Assembly (NCBI RefSeq): GCF_001439635.1
Contig: NZ_LMBZ01000005.1
Location: forward strand, 4,858 to 68,857
DNA length: 64,000 bases
DNA from: Solibacillus cecembensis
GTDB lineage: Bacteria; Bacillota; Bacilli; Bacillales_A; Planococcaceae
Reading direction: 5' to 3'
The position numbers and the translations under genes are program-made. This document shows positions 53,795 through 62,637 of this stretch, piece by piece. The first letter of the stretch is position 1; every line of letters begins with the position of its first letter. The notes beneath the pieces are model-generated. The model saw only the letters and a list, made by a program, of their open reading frames with translations. It had not been told where the DNA came from and did no database searches.

Positions 53795-54899
53795 GCTGAA
53801 TAGTCCCCTTTTTTATTTTCCTCACACTATCCAATTTTGACTGGAACGTTACGTAATGAGGTAATTTCAAATGGGATATGAATCCAGTAGACTCCACAGA
53901 ATCAATGTGCATAAGAATGAATTCTTCATCATGCGTTGGATAATCTTGATTACCATTTTCCAATGCTTGATCTAAAATACTCATTGCAATTGCCTTTGTT
54001 TCATTTTGTCCATAGCAAATGCCGTAGCCAATTTCGAATTCAATTTCTTCTTCATTCTTTTCATTTTTAGTTGTTATCGGAATGAAAGATTCTACTTCAG
54101 TCACCTTAATTTGACCGATGTATAAGTCATTTTCTTCATCATTTGTTCGGTCCATTGGATAAGCAACCGTAAGCGGTAACTTCCCAACTCGCAATTCCCC
54201 AACTGTCGGATGAACTGCACCGTACCCACGAATAGCAGCGTATCCAAGTGATGTCACTGCACCTGTTTGACCCCTTGTTAAAATTTGCAATCGTTCACTG
54301 CGGGTCGTTGGAAATTGAACACTGCGTTTCGTCACGTCAAGTGGCTCTGCTTGATCCTCTTCATACGTAGGAAATAACCCTTCTTTTTGCAAAAATGCTA
54401 CCACTTTAGGTAGAGATTGAAGTGTAAGTGCACCTGAACTATGTTGGCTTTCCTGTTCGTACTCGAGAAGCCACTTTTGCATAGCTTCCTTTGATTCCGA
54501 AAGTAAATTAAAATCCATTAAACGATGCGTATAATCATAGGAAGCCCCTAAAATTTGCCCACCAGGAATATCTTTGAAACTAGCGGAAATTCTTCTTTCT
54601 ACAAACATATTGTCTGTCTCAATGACACGCGTGTAGTAATTTCTCGGCAATGTTGAGCGATGTGCACGCAATAGGAAAACAGCTTCTTCCATATTGCCTT
54701 GAGCTTGCTTAATCGCAAGTGCTGCTAGCAACTCCGAGTACAGGCTACTTTCTGACATCACCTGATCAATCATTCCCTGCATCCCTGCCATAATCGCTTC
54801 TATTTCTAACACTTGTTGCGTATGAATTCGTTCAAACGTTAACCTTTTTATGGATTCCTCAATTGCCTCAGACCCACCTTTTACAGCTACATAAGCCAT
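53784..54899 (-). CDS. phnI: C-P lyase core subunit PhnI
   Basis: A 371-residue subunit of the PhnGHIJ core complex. PhnI has nucleosidase activity and, with PhnG, PhnH and PhnL, swaps the base of a nucleoside triphosphate for phosphonate. It opens MAYVAVKGGSEAIE, and contains LTFERIHTQQVLEIEA, LLRAHRSTLPR and GYGICYGQNETKAIAMSILD, as in E. coli PhnI. The end HVTxxxKLDSVRK-type segment precedes the stop. It starts three bases after phnH ends. Confidence 0.94.
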   Translation of the reverse strand: MAYVAVKGGSEAIEESIKRLTFERIHTQQVLEIEAIMAGMQGMIDQVMSESSLYSELLAALAIKQAQGNMEEAVFLLRAHRSTLPRNYYTRVIETDNMFVERRISASFKDIPGGQILGASYDYTHRLMDFNLLSESKEAMQKWLLEYEQESQHSSGALTLQSLPKVVAFLQKEGLFPTYEEDQAEPLDVTKRSVQFPTTRSERLQILTRGQTGAVTSLGYAAIRGYGAVHPTVGELRVGKLPLTVAYPMDRTNDEENDLYIGQIKVTEVESFIPITTKNEKNEEEIEFEIGYGICYGQNETKAIAMSILDQALENGNQDYPTHDEEFILMHIDSVESTGFISHLKLPHYVTFQSKLDSVRKIKKGTIQHEK

Positions 54900-54902
54900 T
54901 TC

Positions 54903-55496
54903 TCACACCTCACGAATTTTTGTCACTGTTGTTCTTGGTAAACACATAACATGAGCAAATTCATCTAGTAAAATCATATCTACCCCTAAAGGATATTCAC
55001 TATTTACGTTATTGCGTGCTTCTAGCCAATACTCATTATTAGCAATCGAAACTTCCTCTGTATCCTCAATTCCTGGTCCTGTCAGCAATAAATTACCAGA
55101 GTTACTTAAGTATTCTGTTTCTAAAATAATTGTGGCCGACTGTTGTGGATTGATTAGCGTTCCTGTTTTCACATTTTGAAAAACAGAGATGATCTGCTCT
55201 TTACTCGCCTGCTTCGTAATAAACACATAATCTGCCGTTTTTAAACTTGCTGATGTCGCCATTGTATAGGCTACAAATAGCTCTTCCATTTTTTTTGTGT
55301 CTCCTCCAACAACCGAAAAACTAACTTCTCTGTCTAGTAACGTTAATGAGGTAACAAAAGTAGCTGAAAGACATTCGATTGACACAGTTACCTTATCCGC
55401 TATTTCACTTACATTTTCAATTGTTCCTGGTCGAGACATACAGTGAAGAATTGTTCGATATCCCTTTTGCGTATCATGCACTACATCCATTGCCAT
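54903..55496 (-). CDS. phnH: C-P lyase core subunit PhnH
   Basis: A 197-residue structural subunit of the C-P lyase core. Family phrases are KGYRTILHCMSRPGTIENV near the start, SLTLLDREVSFSVVGG, LINPQQSATIILE, LLTGPGIE, and the closing YPLGVDMILLDEFAHVMCLPRTT. I chose the ATG at 55496 because GGGAGG lies a suitable distance upstream and the GTG at 55508 overlaps it. It follows phnG by 26 bases. Confidence 0.92.
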   Translation of the reverse strand: MAMDVVHDTQKGYRTILHCMSRPGTIENVSEIADKVTVSIECLSATFVTSLTLLDREVSFSVVGGDTKKMEELFVAYTMATSASLKTADYVFITKQASKEQIISVFQNVKTGTLINPQQSATIILETEYLSNSGNLLLTGPGIEDTEEVSIANNEYWLEARNNVNSEYPLGVDMILLDEFAHVMCLPRTTVTKIREV

Positions 55497-55522
55497 ACTT
55501 CTTTCCACCTCCCAGCTTATTT

Positions 55523-55945
55523 CTATACATCCATCGTTTCAAACTGTACTTTTGTCTTATAAATTTTGGCCTCTTCCGCTTTCAATCGCGTTTTTATATT
55601 CAACTCTTCTGCCTCTAATAACGGCAGCCAATTTTGTGTTTCTATTAAATTTGCTTCAAACGCTGCATCAATAATTGCAAGCTGGTAAGCAAGTTCCTCA
55701 TCTAACCCTACGACAATGCCAATTCCACCTTGATTGTTCACTTGCACTTTACATTCTGTCACGAGTACCTCTCCAAGATAGAACTGTGTTTTTTTAGCCG
55801 TTTCTCTCATTTTGATCATCGTTAAAGCTTCTTGTGGTTGCATAATTATTTCCACATCGTAGCTCTCTTCTATTTGAGATGCTAACTTCTTTGCTACTTC
55901 TCGAGAACCGTCTATTAAAATACGCATTCTTTTTTTTCTTTTCAT
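55523..55945 (-). CDS. phnG: C-P lyase core subunit PhnG
   Basis: A 140-residue subunit of the core complex and the first structural gene. It is more diverged than the others. The recognisable parts are YLGEVLVTECKVQV in the middle, GIGIVVGLDEELAYQLAIIDAAF at about 75-98, and a charged C-terminal end. The ATG at 55945 follows GGAGAGG. Its order before phnH-phnI-phnJ makes the identity secure. Confidence 0.88.
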   Translation of the reverse strand: MKRKKRMRILIDGSREVAKKLASQIEESYDVEIIMQPQEALTMIKMRETAKKTQFYLGEVLVTECKVQVNNQGGIGIVVGLDEELAYQLAIIDAAFEANLIETQNWLPLLEAEELNIKTRLKAEEAKIYKTKVQFETMDV

Positions 55946-56050
55946 TGTCTTCACCTCTCCACAACTTCATCATAACTTGTTGCCAAGCTAGTGAATGTAA
56001 AGGGTTTCTAAAGAAAAAGTAAATTCCTCCAAGAGAGCGCGTAATCTAAA

Positions 56051-56089
56051 AAAAGTCACAATGTCATATAAAATGACGTTGTGACTTTT
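56051..56089 (-). terminator. Terminator between phnF and phnG
   Basis: AAAAGTCACAA-t-GTCAT pairs with ATGAC-g-TTGTGACTTTT, a 16-pair stem with one mismatch, followed on the minus strand by TTT and AGATTA. It starts seven bases past the phnF stop, so phnG needs its own promoter or readthrough. Confidence 0.75.
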
Positions 56090-56096
56090 CTTTAAT

Positions 56097-56813
56097 TTAT
56101 TCTGAAGGGATCTTATATGTAAAAGAGTCGCTACGATAAATAATTTTGGTATACTCTAATACTTTGTGTTGTGAGGCTGCGATACAATCACTTTCTACAA
56201 TTAAAAGAGGGATTAATGAGGGACATTGAAGTATCGAACGCTCTTCACTTGTCGGAAAAGAAATGCTCAAATGGCTATCGCTACTAGTAAACTCTGTCCA
56301 GCCATTTTCCCGATAATAAGCAAACATGGAGCTTAATCGACTACCATCCTGTTCAATATTCGGGAAGATAGATTTTGCCACGAAAGAACTATGTAATGCG
56401 ATTGGCTTACCATCAATCATACGTAAACGGGAAATTTTAAATACTTCATCCTCTGGGGAAACTTGCAGAATTGAGTAGATGCGCGGATGGTAGGTAATTT
56501 TTTCACACCCTATATTTTTCGATTCAAATGCATAGCCTGCCTCAGTCATCTTCTCCGTAAAACTTTGTGCCCCTGTTAAATGCAACTTGATTTTTAGCTG
56601 CTTGTCCTTTAAATAGCGTCCTTTTCCTTGCTGCGAGTATATATAGCCCATTTCCTCCAACTTTAAAAACGCATTTCGAACTTTAATTCGTGGCACATTA
56701 TACTTTTGAGATAATTCGTTTTCTGAAGGAAATTGCTCGTTCACTTGATACTTACCCTGTACAATCTCCTGAATTAATTCATCTAAAATCATCAACTCAA
56801 CATCAAGCTTCAT
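56097..56813 (-). CDS. phnF: GntR-family regulator PhnF
   Basis: A 238-residue HutC-subfamily regulator. The N-terminal winged helix (about 10-70) has QFPSENELSQKYNVPRIKVRNAFLKLEEMGYIYSQQGKGRY in its usual form, with the recognition helix at RIKVRNAFLKLE. The UTRA effector-binding domain follows (about 85-235). It probably represses the phn operon and its own gene, and responds to phosphate or a phosphonate-related ligand. The ATG at 56813 follows GGGAG. Confidence 0.88.
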   Translation of the reverse strand: MKLDVELMILDELIQEIVQGKYQVNEQFPSENELSQKYNVPRIKVRNAFLKLEEMGYIYSQQGKGRYLKDKQLKIKLHLTGAQSFTEKMTEAGYAFESKNIGCEKITYHPRIYSILQVSPEDEVFKISRLRMIDGKPIALHSSFVAKSIFPNIEQDGSRLSSMFAYYRENGWTEFTSSDSHLSISFPTSEERSILQCPSLIPLLIVESDCIAASQHKVLEYTKIIYRSDSFTYKIPSE

Positions 56814-56836
56814 CTGCTCCACTCCCTTGATTTATT

Positions 56837-56876
56837 ACCTATACACGATATTAATCAAAAATATGGAAAATAACAA
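56837..56876 (-). promoter_or_regulatory. Promoter of phnF with a possible HutC-type operator
   Basis: On the minus strand TTGTTA (56871-56876), 17 bases, then TAATAT (56848-56853). Directly after the -10 box lies GTGTATAGGTAA, which partly fits the HutC-family GTmTAkAC operator pattern. This would suit autoregulation, but the match is weak. Confidence 0.5.
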
Positions 56877-56896
56877 CCGTGCCTTACAATAAAAAA

Positions 56897-56924
56897 CACA
56901 ACTCAAGGTCAAGCCTGAGTTGTG
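56897..56924 (-). terminator. Terminator of minJ
   Basis: CACAACTCA and TGAGTTGTG form a nine-pair stem followed by TTTTTT on the minus strand, 15 bases past the minJ stop. Confidence 0.8.
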
Positions 56925-56939
56925 CCTCCATTTATACTT

Positions 56940-58109
56940 TTATTTCACTAACAATAGCCCAATTTTATGATGGTCTTCGTTATGCACGACGTGTTGAGTT
57001 AATCGTAGTTCTTGGTTATGATCGATTACCTCTAAACGACAATGAGCTGCATTCACTTGTAGAGCTTTATACAATTCATCTTCTGAAAAGACTTCTTGAC
57101 CATTTACACGTTGGATAATTTCGCCCGCAACTAAGCCCATTTTTTCAGCAGGAGAATCCGGTAGTACTGCCGCAATCATCGCACCTTTTTCACTTCGCAT
57201 CACTGCATAGGAATCACGATCTTCTTTGCGTTTATAATAAATACCGATAATGGTACGCGAGATTACCCCAATCGCTAATGCAATCGCACCTAAAATAGGG
57301 AAAAAATACGCAGTAAAGCCAACTAATAATAATAATTCACCGATAAAAATAATACTTCGTCCAAGTTCAGGATAGACATACTTTGGCATTACTTTCCGTA
57401 CAAGCTGTTGGAAGCCGATAACAAACGGAAACAGTACGAGTGAAAATTGTTCCTGTCCCAATGAAAAATGCGGCCAATACGGTAAAAACCCTTGAAATAC
57501 ATCTCCGGGAATAATAATAAACACCGGTAAAACCCAAATTTTCTTACTAAAATAAGCAATTCCGTTAAACCCTCGTTTAGTCGTTTCTACTATAGGTGAA
57601 GCAAATTTTGCCCCATACCGACGGATTAATAACCCTTCTGCCATTAACAATACACCTGCTAAAATAGGCGCCGTAACCGCAAGCCCATCCGCAACATTAT
57701 GTCCAACAAATTCAAAGCCCAGGATTTCAAAGGACCAATCTTGCCAATACATCGCGGCGACTACAACAAATGCTACCGCGATCACGATAATTGGAGATAA
57801 TAAATGATAATTAAATAACAGTAAACCAATCATACTGATGAGCGTAATTATAATTAAAAACTCCAATGGTACAGTTAAGCCGATTGCAATACTAGATAAT
57901 GAAACAATTAACGATAATACAAAACCAGCGAAGAACATGGTCTTTAACTCAGACCATCCTCCTAAAATACGCGTTTTAAAGTATTTGCGTTCCCTTTTTA
58001 CACGTTGATATCCTAAAAATATAGCTGAAATTACAGCAATATATAGTAATGGATTGATGAAAAACCTTCCAATACTTTTCAAAACTTCTATTAAAATAGT
58101 TGAATCCAT
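56940..58109 (-). CDS. minJ: Division-site determinant MinJ (PDZ membrane protein)
   Basis: A 389-residue membrane protein with about seven or eight helices in the first 290 residues. A cytoplasmic PDZ domain occupies about 305-385, with VLPDSPAEKMGLVAGEIIQRVNGQEV as its core in short parts such as SPAEKMGLVAGE. This layout and the position next to ctpB and ftsEX fit MinJ (YvjD), which links DivIVA to MinCD and guides division placement. The ATG at 58109 follows TAGGTGG. I rate the symbol slightly lower than the family because the sequence outside the PDZ domain varies widely. Confidence 0.82.
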   Translation of the reverse strand: MDSTILIEVLKSIGRFFINPLLYIAVISAIFLGYQRVKRERKYFKTRILGGWSELKTMFFAGFVLSLIVSLSSIAIGLTVPLEFLIIITLISMIGLLLFNYHLLSPIIVIAVAFVVVAAMYWQDWSFEILGFEFVGHNVADGLAVTAPILAGVLLMAEGLLIRRYGAKFASPIVETTKRGFNGIAYFSKKIWVLPVFIIIPGDVFQGFLPYWPHFSLGQEQFSLVLFPFVIGFQQLVRKVMPKYVYPELGRSIIFIGELLLLVGFTAYFFPILGAIALAIGVISRTIIGIYYKRKEDRDSYAVMRSEKGAMIAAVLPDSPAEKMGLVAGEIIQRVNGQEVFSEDELYKALQVNAAHCRLEVIDHNQELRLTQHVVHNEDHHKIGLLLVK

Positions 58110-58218
58110 TTTTCCACCTACCATCCAATCATTACTTCATTTATTGTACCAAATCCTTCTGTTTATGCGTAGTGCTAATTGTAACTACATATACGATGTG
58201 AAATCTGAAACTATTTCT

Positions 58219-59649
58219 CTACATTTGAAGCTGGTGCATGACAAAACTAAGCGCCATCTGAAGTTGCGTATCATTAATTTGTGAGTCTTTATAAGTTTGT
58301 AGTTGCTCTGTCAACTTCGCGAAAAACTGCTCATCCATATGGCGTCCATCCTGTAAATCATAGCGTTTTCTAAAATTTGAAACAGCCTGTGCAGTTTCCA
58401 TATCAAAGAAGCCATCTTTGCGGACAATCGCGTAACCAAGCTCTGCTAATACGTTCTGAGTATAAGCGATTTCCTCACTAAACTCGCTTGTTTCAAAACG
58501 TCCTTTTAATAACTTTGTTCCAATTCCATAAAGCGGGTGCTGCTTCACTTCAATATCCGGTTCGATTCCTACATGATGAATCCAGCGCTGTGTTGGTGTG
58601 AGCCATTTGTTTGTAGATAGCTTTAATTCACCACCATTTTTCAGCTCCCAGTTTTGTTGAACTGTCCCTTTACCAAAACTTGTTACCCCAATAACCGTTG
58701 CGCGTTGCCAATCTTGTAATGCACCTGCAAATACTTCACTAGCCGAGGCGCTTCCTTCATTTTGAATAATGGCAACAGGTATATTTTTCAACTTTTCAAT
58801 ATAAGGAGAGAATTCTTCTACATATTTTGTTTTCAGTGGCTCTGTTTTCCCATTACTTTTTTGCATATAGGCGAATATTTTCTCCTGCCGTTCAAATGTA
58901 CTAATCATTTGGGCGACACTATGTAAATAGCCACCAGGATTATCTCGAACATCGATCACTAATGCTTTCACGTCTTGTTCAAATACCTTATTCAGCTCAC
59001 GTTGCCATTCCGCACCTGTTTCTTCACCAAATAATGTCACGGTTACGTAGCCAATCGGTGTATCTTCTACTTGGATTACTTCCGATTGCACTGTATTATT
59101 TTTAAGTTTTGCTCTCTTGACACTAATTTTCACATGACGTTCTATATTTGGCCGAAACACTACAAGCTCTACTATTTCTCCTTCCTTCCCTTGCATCAGT
59201 TGCATCACATCACTCATCGATTTTCCTTCAAGACGCGTATCATTAATTTGAATGATTTCATCTAAAGGACGAATACCCGCCTTGTCCGCTGGGGACGTCT
59301 TTACTGGTGAAATGACGATAAATTTCCCTTCTGATTCACTCAGTTCAATCCCAATGCCAATGCGCTCACTAGCAAGTGTTTGCTTATGTAGAGCGGCTTC
59401 TTGCTGTGTATAATACGTGCTATATGGATCATCAATCGCTTTCGCCATCCCTCGAAGGGCCCCTTCAACCAACTTTTCTGAAGTAACATCATAAACCGAT
59501 TCTTTCGCGATTAAATCATGCAACTCATTCACCACAGCAAAACTCGTATCTTGTGTCTTTGCATTGGGCTGCTGATCTAGCCAAAAAAAGAGAATTGTAG
59601 GTATTAAAATAATGATACCTAGCAATAAAAAAATCCGACTTCTTCGCAC
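58219..59649 (-). CDS. ctpB: Carboxyl-terminal protease CtpB (S41 family)
   Basis: A 476-residue exported serine protease. An N-terminal membrane anchor (about 5-24) precedes a PDZ domain at about 95-175 (SPADKAGIRPLDEIIQIN). The S41 catalytic domain has the serine in NEGSASASEVFAGALQ at about 305 and the lysine in SFGKGTVQ at about 330. A C-terminal peptidoglycan-binding-like domain follows (ILAELGY-type repeats, about 395-450). In B. subtilis CtpB cuts SpoIVFA to help activate sigma-K, which fits the sporulating host. It is next to minJ, as in B. subtilis. Confidence 0.9.
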   Translation of the reverse strand: MRRSRIFLLLGIIILIPTILFFWLDQQPNAKTQDTSFAVVNELHDLIAKESVYDVTSEKLVEGALRGMAKAIDDPYSTYYTQQEAALHKQTLASERIGIGIELSESEGKFIVISPVKTSPADKAGIRPLDEIIQINDTRLEGKSMSDVMQLMQGKEGEIVELVVFRPNIERHVKISVKRAKLKNNTVQSEVIQVEDTPIGYVTVTLFGEETGAEWQRELNKVFEQDVKALVIDVRDNPGGYLHSVAQMISTFERQEKIFAYMQKSNGKTEPLKTKYVEEFSPYIEKLKNIPVAIIQNEGSASASEVFAGALQDWQRATVIGVTSFGKGTVQQNWELKNGGELKLSTNKWLTPTQRWIHHVGIEPDIEVKQHPLYGIGTKLLKGRFETSEFSEEIAYTQNVLAELGYAIVRKDGFFDMETAQAVSNFRKRYDLQDGRHMDEQFFAKLTEQLQTYKDSQINDTQLQMALSFVMHQLQM

Positions 59650-59731
59650 AATCTTCCCTCCTGTTCATTTAAATTTATGAACGAAAGACGAATTTCATAC
59701 TTTCAAAGTCGAATATGTTTTCTATATTCAG

Positions 59732-60304
59732 TTAGTTCAGGTCCTTGACATTTTCTCTTAAAGCATCCACATCTAGTGGTCCGATTATTTGTTTTTGAAT
59801 TTTTCCTTCTGTATCAATCATAAATGTAGATGGAATTGTAATAATTTCATATTGTTTCGAGACACTCCAAACAGGCTCTAATAAAATAGGAAACGTAATA
59901 TTATAACTTTCTAGAAATTGTTTTACTCGCTCTACATTTTCTTTTTCATACGTTAAATTGACACCGATAATTTCAACATTGTCCTTTTTTGCATATTTAT
60001 CATAGTATTTTTGCATATGCGGCATTTCGGCTTCACAAGGTGGACACCACGTCGCCCAAAAGTTAAGTACGACACGCTTCCCACGTAAATCTGATAGGGT
60101 TACTTCTTCTCCCTGTATATTCATCAATGTGAAATCAGGTGCGATTTGTCCCTTTTGAATTCCTACCTCTTCCCCAAGTGTCACTTCATAGCCCTTTGAT
60201 TTTTCAGGGATGGCATTGCTTGCATCGATTTCTCTTTTTATATAAGTTCCAGCCATGATGATGACCAATGCTAATACGATGACAATTCCAATGTTTTTCT
60301 TCAC
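59732..60304 (-). CDS. ResA/TlpA-like membrane-anchored thioredoxin
   Basis: A 190-residue protein with an N-terminal signal anchor (about 5-20) and an extracellular thioredoxin domain at about 50-190. The active site is WATWCPPCEAEMPHM with CPPC at about 93-96, and the cis-proline loop is ITIPSTFMID. Proteins of this kind (ResA, StoA, YneN/TlpA) reduce exported thiols for cytochrome c maturation or spore cortex synthesis. Its operon position gives no clear choice among them. Confidence 0.85.
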   Translation of the reverse strand: MKKNIGIVIVLALVIIMAGTYIKREIDASNAIPEKSKGYEVTLGEEVGIQKGQIAPDFTLMNIQGEEVTLSDLRGKRVVLNFWATWCPPCEAEMPHMQKYYDKYAKKDNVEIIGVNLTYEKENVERVKQFLESYNITFPILLEPVWSVSKQYEIITIPSTFMIDTEGKIQKQIIGPLDVDALRENVKDLN

Positions 60305-60377
60305 TGTGGTACACCTCGCTACATTTTATATAGTTTTACCATATCATATACATCCACTAAATATTCTTATAAAAAAA

Positions 60378-60403
60378 CAAAACTCGTTTTTTTCCGAGTT
60401 TTG
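60378..60403 (-). terminator. Terminator after the M23 hydrolase gene
   Basis: CAAAACTCG and CGAGTTTTG form a nine-pair stem followed by TTTTTTT on the minus strand. It separates ftsE-ftsX-M23 from the ResA-like gene. Confidence 0.8.
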
Positions 60404-60415
60404 TCTTTTTCGTCG

Positions 60416-61711
60416 TTATAATGAAATGTAACGTAATGGATTCACTGCATTCGAACGTGCGCCATTCCATTCACCGACATGAATTTCCAAATGGACGTGT
60501 GGACCTGTTGAATTCCCTGTATTACCCATCTTGGCGATTTGTTGTCCTTTTGATACAACATCACCAACACTTGCTGTAAAGCCACTTAAATGAGCATAAG
60601 TTGAGGTAAATGCTTGTCCATCAATATTATGTGTAACCATGACAACATTTCCGTAGCCACCCATTCTACCTGCATAGGAAACAACCCCATCTGCGACTGA
60701 AACAACTGGTGTACCTATGGAGTTCGCAATATCCATACCTAAGTGATTTTTACTGCCAATTGGACCGATATTTCGTCTACCAAAACCTGATGTGTAACGT
60801 CCTGCCGCTGGTCTTGTCCAATTTCCTGCCGCTACGGACGGTAATTTCCCAGAACCGGAACTTACGGCATTCGCTTTTTCTCTATCTCTTTTTTTCTTTG
60901 CTTCAATTGCTTTTTGGCGTGCAACCTCTGCTAAACGACGCTGTTCTGCAATGAATTGCTTTTCTAATTCTTGACTAATTTCAACTTTATCATCATATTC
61001 TTCTTGTAACTCTGATTTTTGACTACGTAATTTCTCTTCTTCTTTTTCAAGCTCGTCTACTAATCGATTTTTTTCTGCCTTCTGTTCTTTTAACGAAGCC
61101 ATTAATCGATTGAGCTCGGCTTTATTTTCTTCAAGCTTTTTCTTTTTTGTTTCAAGGATAACCTTTTGCTCTTCTAACTTTTCTTGGTCTTCCTTTTGCT
61201 CACGCATAATTTGGCGATCTGCATCCATTAATGTATTGACTGCCGAAAATCGGTCAATAAAATCGACAAAGCTATTTGCGCCTAATAATACATCAAGATA
61301 GCTTACTGTACCTCCGATTTGAATCGCACGTGCTCGCTCTCGTAATAGTTCATCACGCTGATCAATTCGCTTTTGCAAATCGGCAATTTCTAATTCTAAA
61401 TCGCTAATTTCTTTATTGGCAATATCTATATCAAGCTCGACTAATTCAATTTCTTTATGCGTTTGATTTATTTTCGCCCCAATTTGTTCTAATTGGCCTA
61501 TGATTTTTTCTTGTGTATTTTGATTCGATTTAATTTCACTCGTTTTTTGTTGAAGTGAGTTCGTTAATTCCTTTTTTTCTGCTTCTATTTGGCTTCTTTC
61601 CTTCTTTAAATCACTTAAAGAAGCAGCGTAGGCTACAGGCATTTCAAGGATCAATACAAGCGCTAATAGTGCAGCAATAATTTTATACGAATGCTTGTTC
61701 AGCTTATTCAA
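60416..61711 (-). CDS. Coiled-coil M23 peptidoglycan hydrolase (EnvC-like)
   Basis: A 431-residue secreted wall hydrolase. The signal peptide ends near VAYAAS (about 33). Two long coiled coils (about 35-130 and 170-290) flank a short hinge around GGTVSYLDVLLGANSFVDF. The C-terminal M23 domain has the zinc ligands in NHLGMDIAN (about 330) and HVHLEIHVG (about 405). This layout matches EnvC, and the genes ftsE-ftsX lie directly upstream. FtsEX is known to switch on coiled-coil hydrolases (EnvC, PcsB, CwlO), so this protein is its likely target. The TTG at 61711 follows AGGAGG. Confidence 0.88.
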   Translation of the reverse strand: MNKLNKHSYKIIAALLALVLILEMPVAYAASLSDLKKERSQIEAEKKELTNSLQQKTSEIKSNQNTQEKIIGQLEQIGAKINQTHKEIELVELDIDIANKEISDLELEIADLQKRIDQRDELLRERARAIQIGGTVSYLDVLLGANSFVDFIDRFSAVNTLMDADRQIMREQKEDQEKLEEQKVILETKKKKLEENKAELNRLMASLKEQKAEKNRLVDELEKEEEKLRSQKSELQEEYDDKVEISQELEKQFIAEQRRLAEVARQKAIEAKKKRDREKANAVSSGSGKLPSVAAGNWTRPAAGRYTSGFGRRNIGPIGSKNHLGMDIANSIGTPVVSVADGVVSYAGRMGGYGNVVMVTHNIDGQAFTSTYAHLSGFTASVGDVVSKGQQIAKMGNTGNSTGPHVHLEIHVGEWNGARSNAVNPLRYISL

Positions 61712-61743
61712 AATCTCTTTTCCTCCTAAACGCATCAATATAT

Positions 61744-62637
61744 TTATACTTTCAAAAACTTCCGTACAGACATGAAACTTCCCCAGATGCCTATTAAAAT
61801 ACCGATTAAAGCGATTAATCCATTCACTTGGTACATGAGCGGCCCCACTTCAAGGAGTTGGAAAAGTTCCCCTTTTAATTTTGGTGTAACCATTTCATAA
61901 ATTTTATAATAGGCAAACGTAATTGCAACGATCGGGATGATGGAACCGATTAAACCTAACCACATACCTTCTAATACGAATGGAATACGGACAAAGGCAT
62001 TCGTTGCGCCAACTAACTTCATAATTTCAATCTCTTCTTTACGTGCAATAATCGTAATTCGGATCGTATTCGATATTAAAAACATCGCTGTAAATAATAA
62101 ACCGACAATTAACACTAACCCAACATTTCGAGCAATATCTATGAAGTTAAATAACTTTTCTACTTTACCTTCACCATATTTAACTTCATGTGTATGTTCT
62201 AAACCATCAATTTTTTTCGCTACTTCCGCTGTTTTTAATGGGTCTGCCGCTTTGACATAAAGGACATTATACAACGGGTTATTTTGTTCATATAAGCTTA
62301 ACTCATCTCCAAAATCTTTGACCAACTTATTTAATTCTGCATCTTTTGAAGAATATGTAACTTCCTCTACATCTTTTAACTTCTTAATCCCATCAATTAA
62401 TTGTTTCTCGATTTTTTTCATTTCAACTTCATCTGGAATAATTTCAATCATTACGCGAATTTCAACATCATTTTCTAAATCTGAAGCCACTTTATTCAAG
62501 TTTAGCATGATTGCCATAAAGACTCCGACTAATAATAATGTGACTGTTACCGCACTGATTGAGGCAATTGACATCCAACTATTTCGCCCTAATGATTTAA
62601 TACTCTCTCTAAAATGGCGCGCAAGTGTTCTACCCTT
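61744..62637 (-). CDS. ftsX: Cell division ABC protein FtsX
   Basis: A 297-residue membrane subunit with four helices. RHFRESIKSLGRNSWMSIASISAVTVTLLLVG opens the protein in the usual way. A large extracellular loop (about 55-160) follows the first helix, and the FtsX domain ends with LIALIGILIGIWGSFMSVRKFLKV. The extracellular loop of FtsX binds the coiled coil of the wall hydrolase. The ATG at 62637 overlaps the end of ftsE by eight bases and follows GGAGGTG. Confidence 0.94.
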   Translation of the reverse strand, partial: KGRTLARHFRESIKSLGRNSWMSIASISAVTVTLLLVGVFMAIMLNLNKVASDLENDVEIRVMIEIIPDEVEMKKIEKQLIDGIKKLKDVEEVTYSSKDAELNKLVKDFGDELSLYEQNNPLYNVLYVKAADPLKTAEVAKKIDGLEHTHEVKYGEGKVEKLFNFIDIARNVGLVLIVGLLFTAMFLISNTIRITIIARKEEIEIMKLVGATNAFVRIPFVLEGMWLGLIGSIIPIVAITFAYYKIYEMVTPKLKGELFQLLEVGPLMYQVNGLIALIGILIGIWGSFMSVRKFLKV

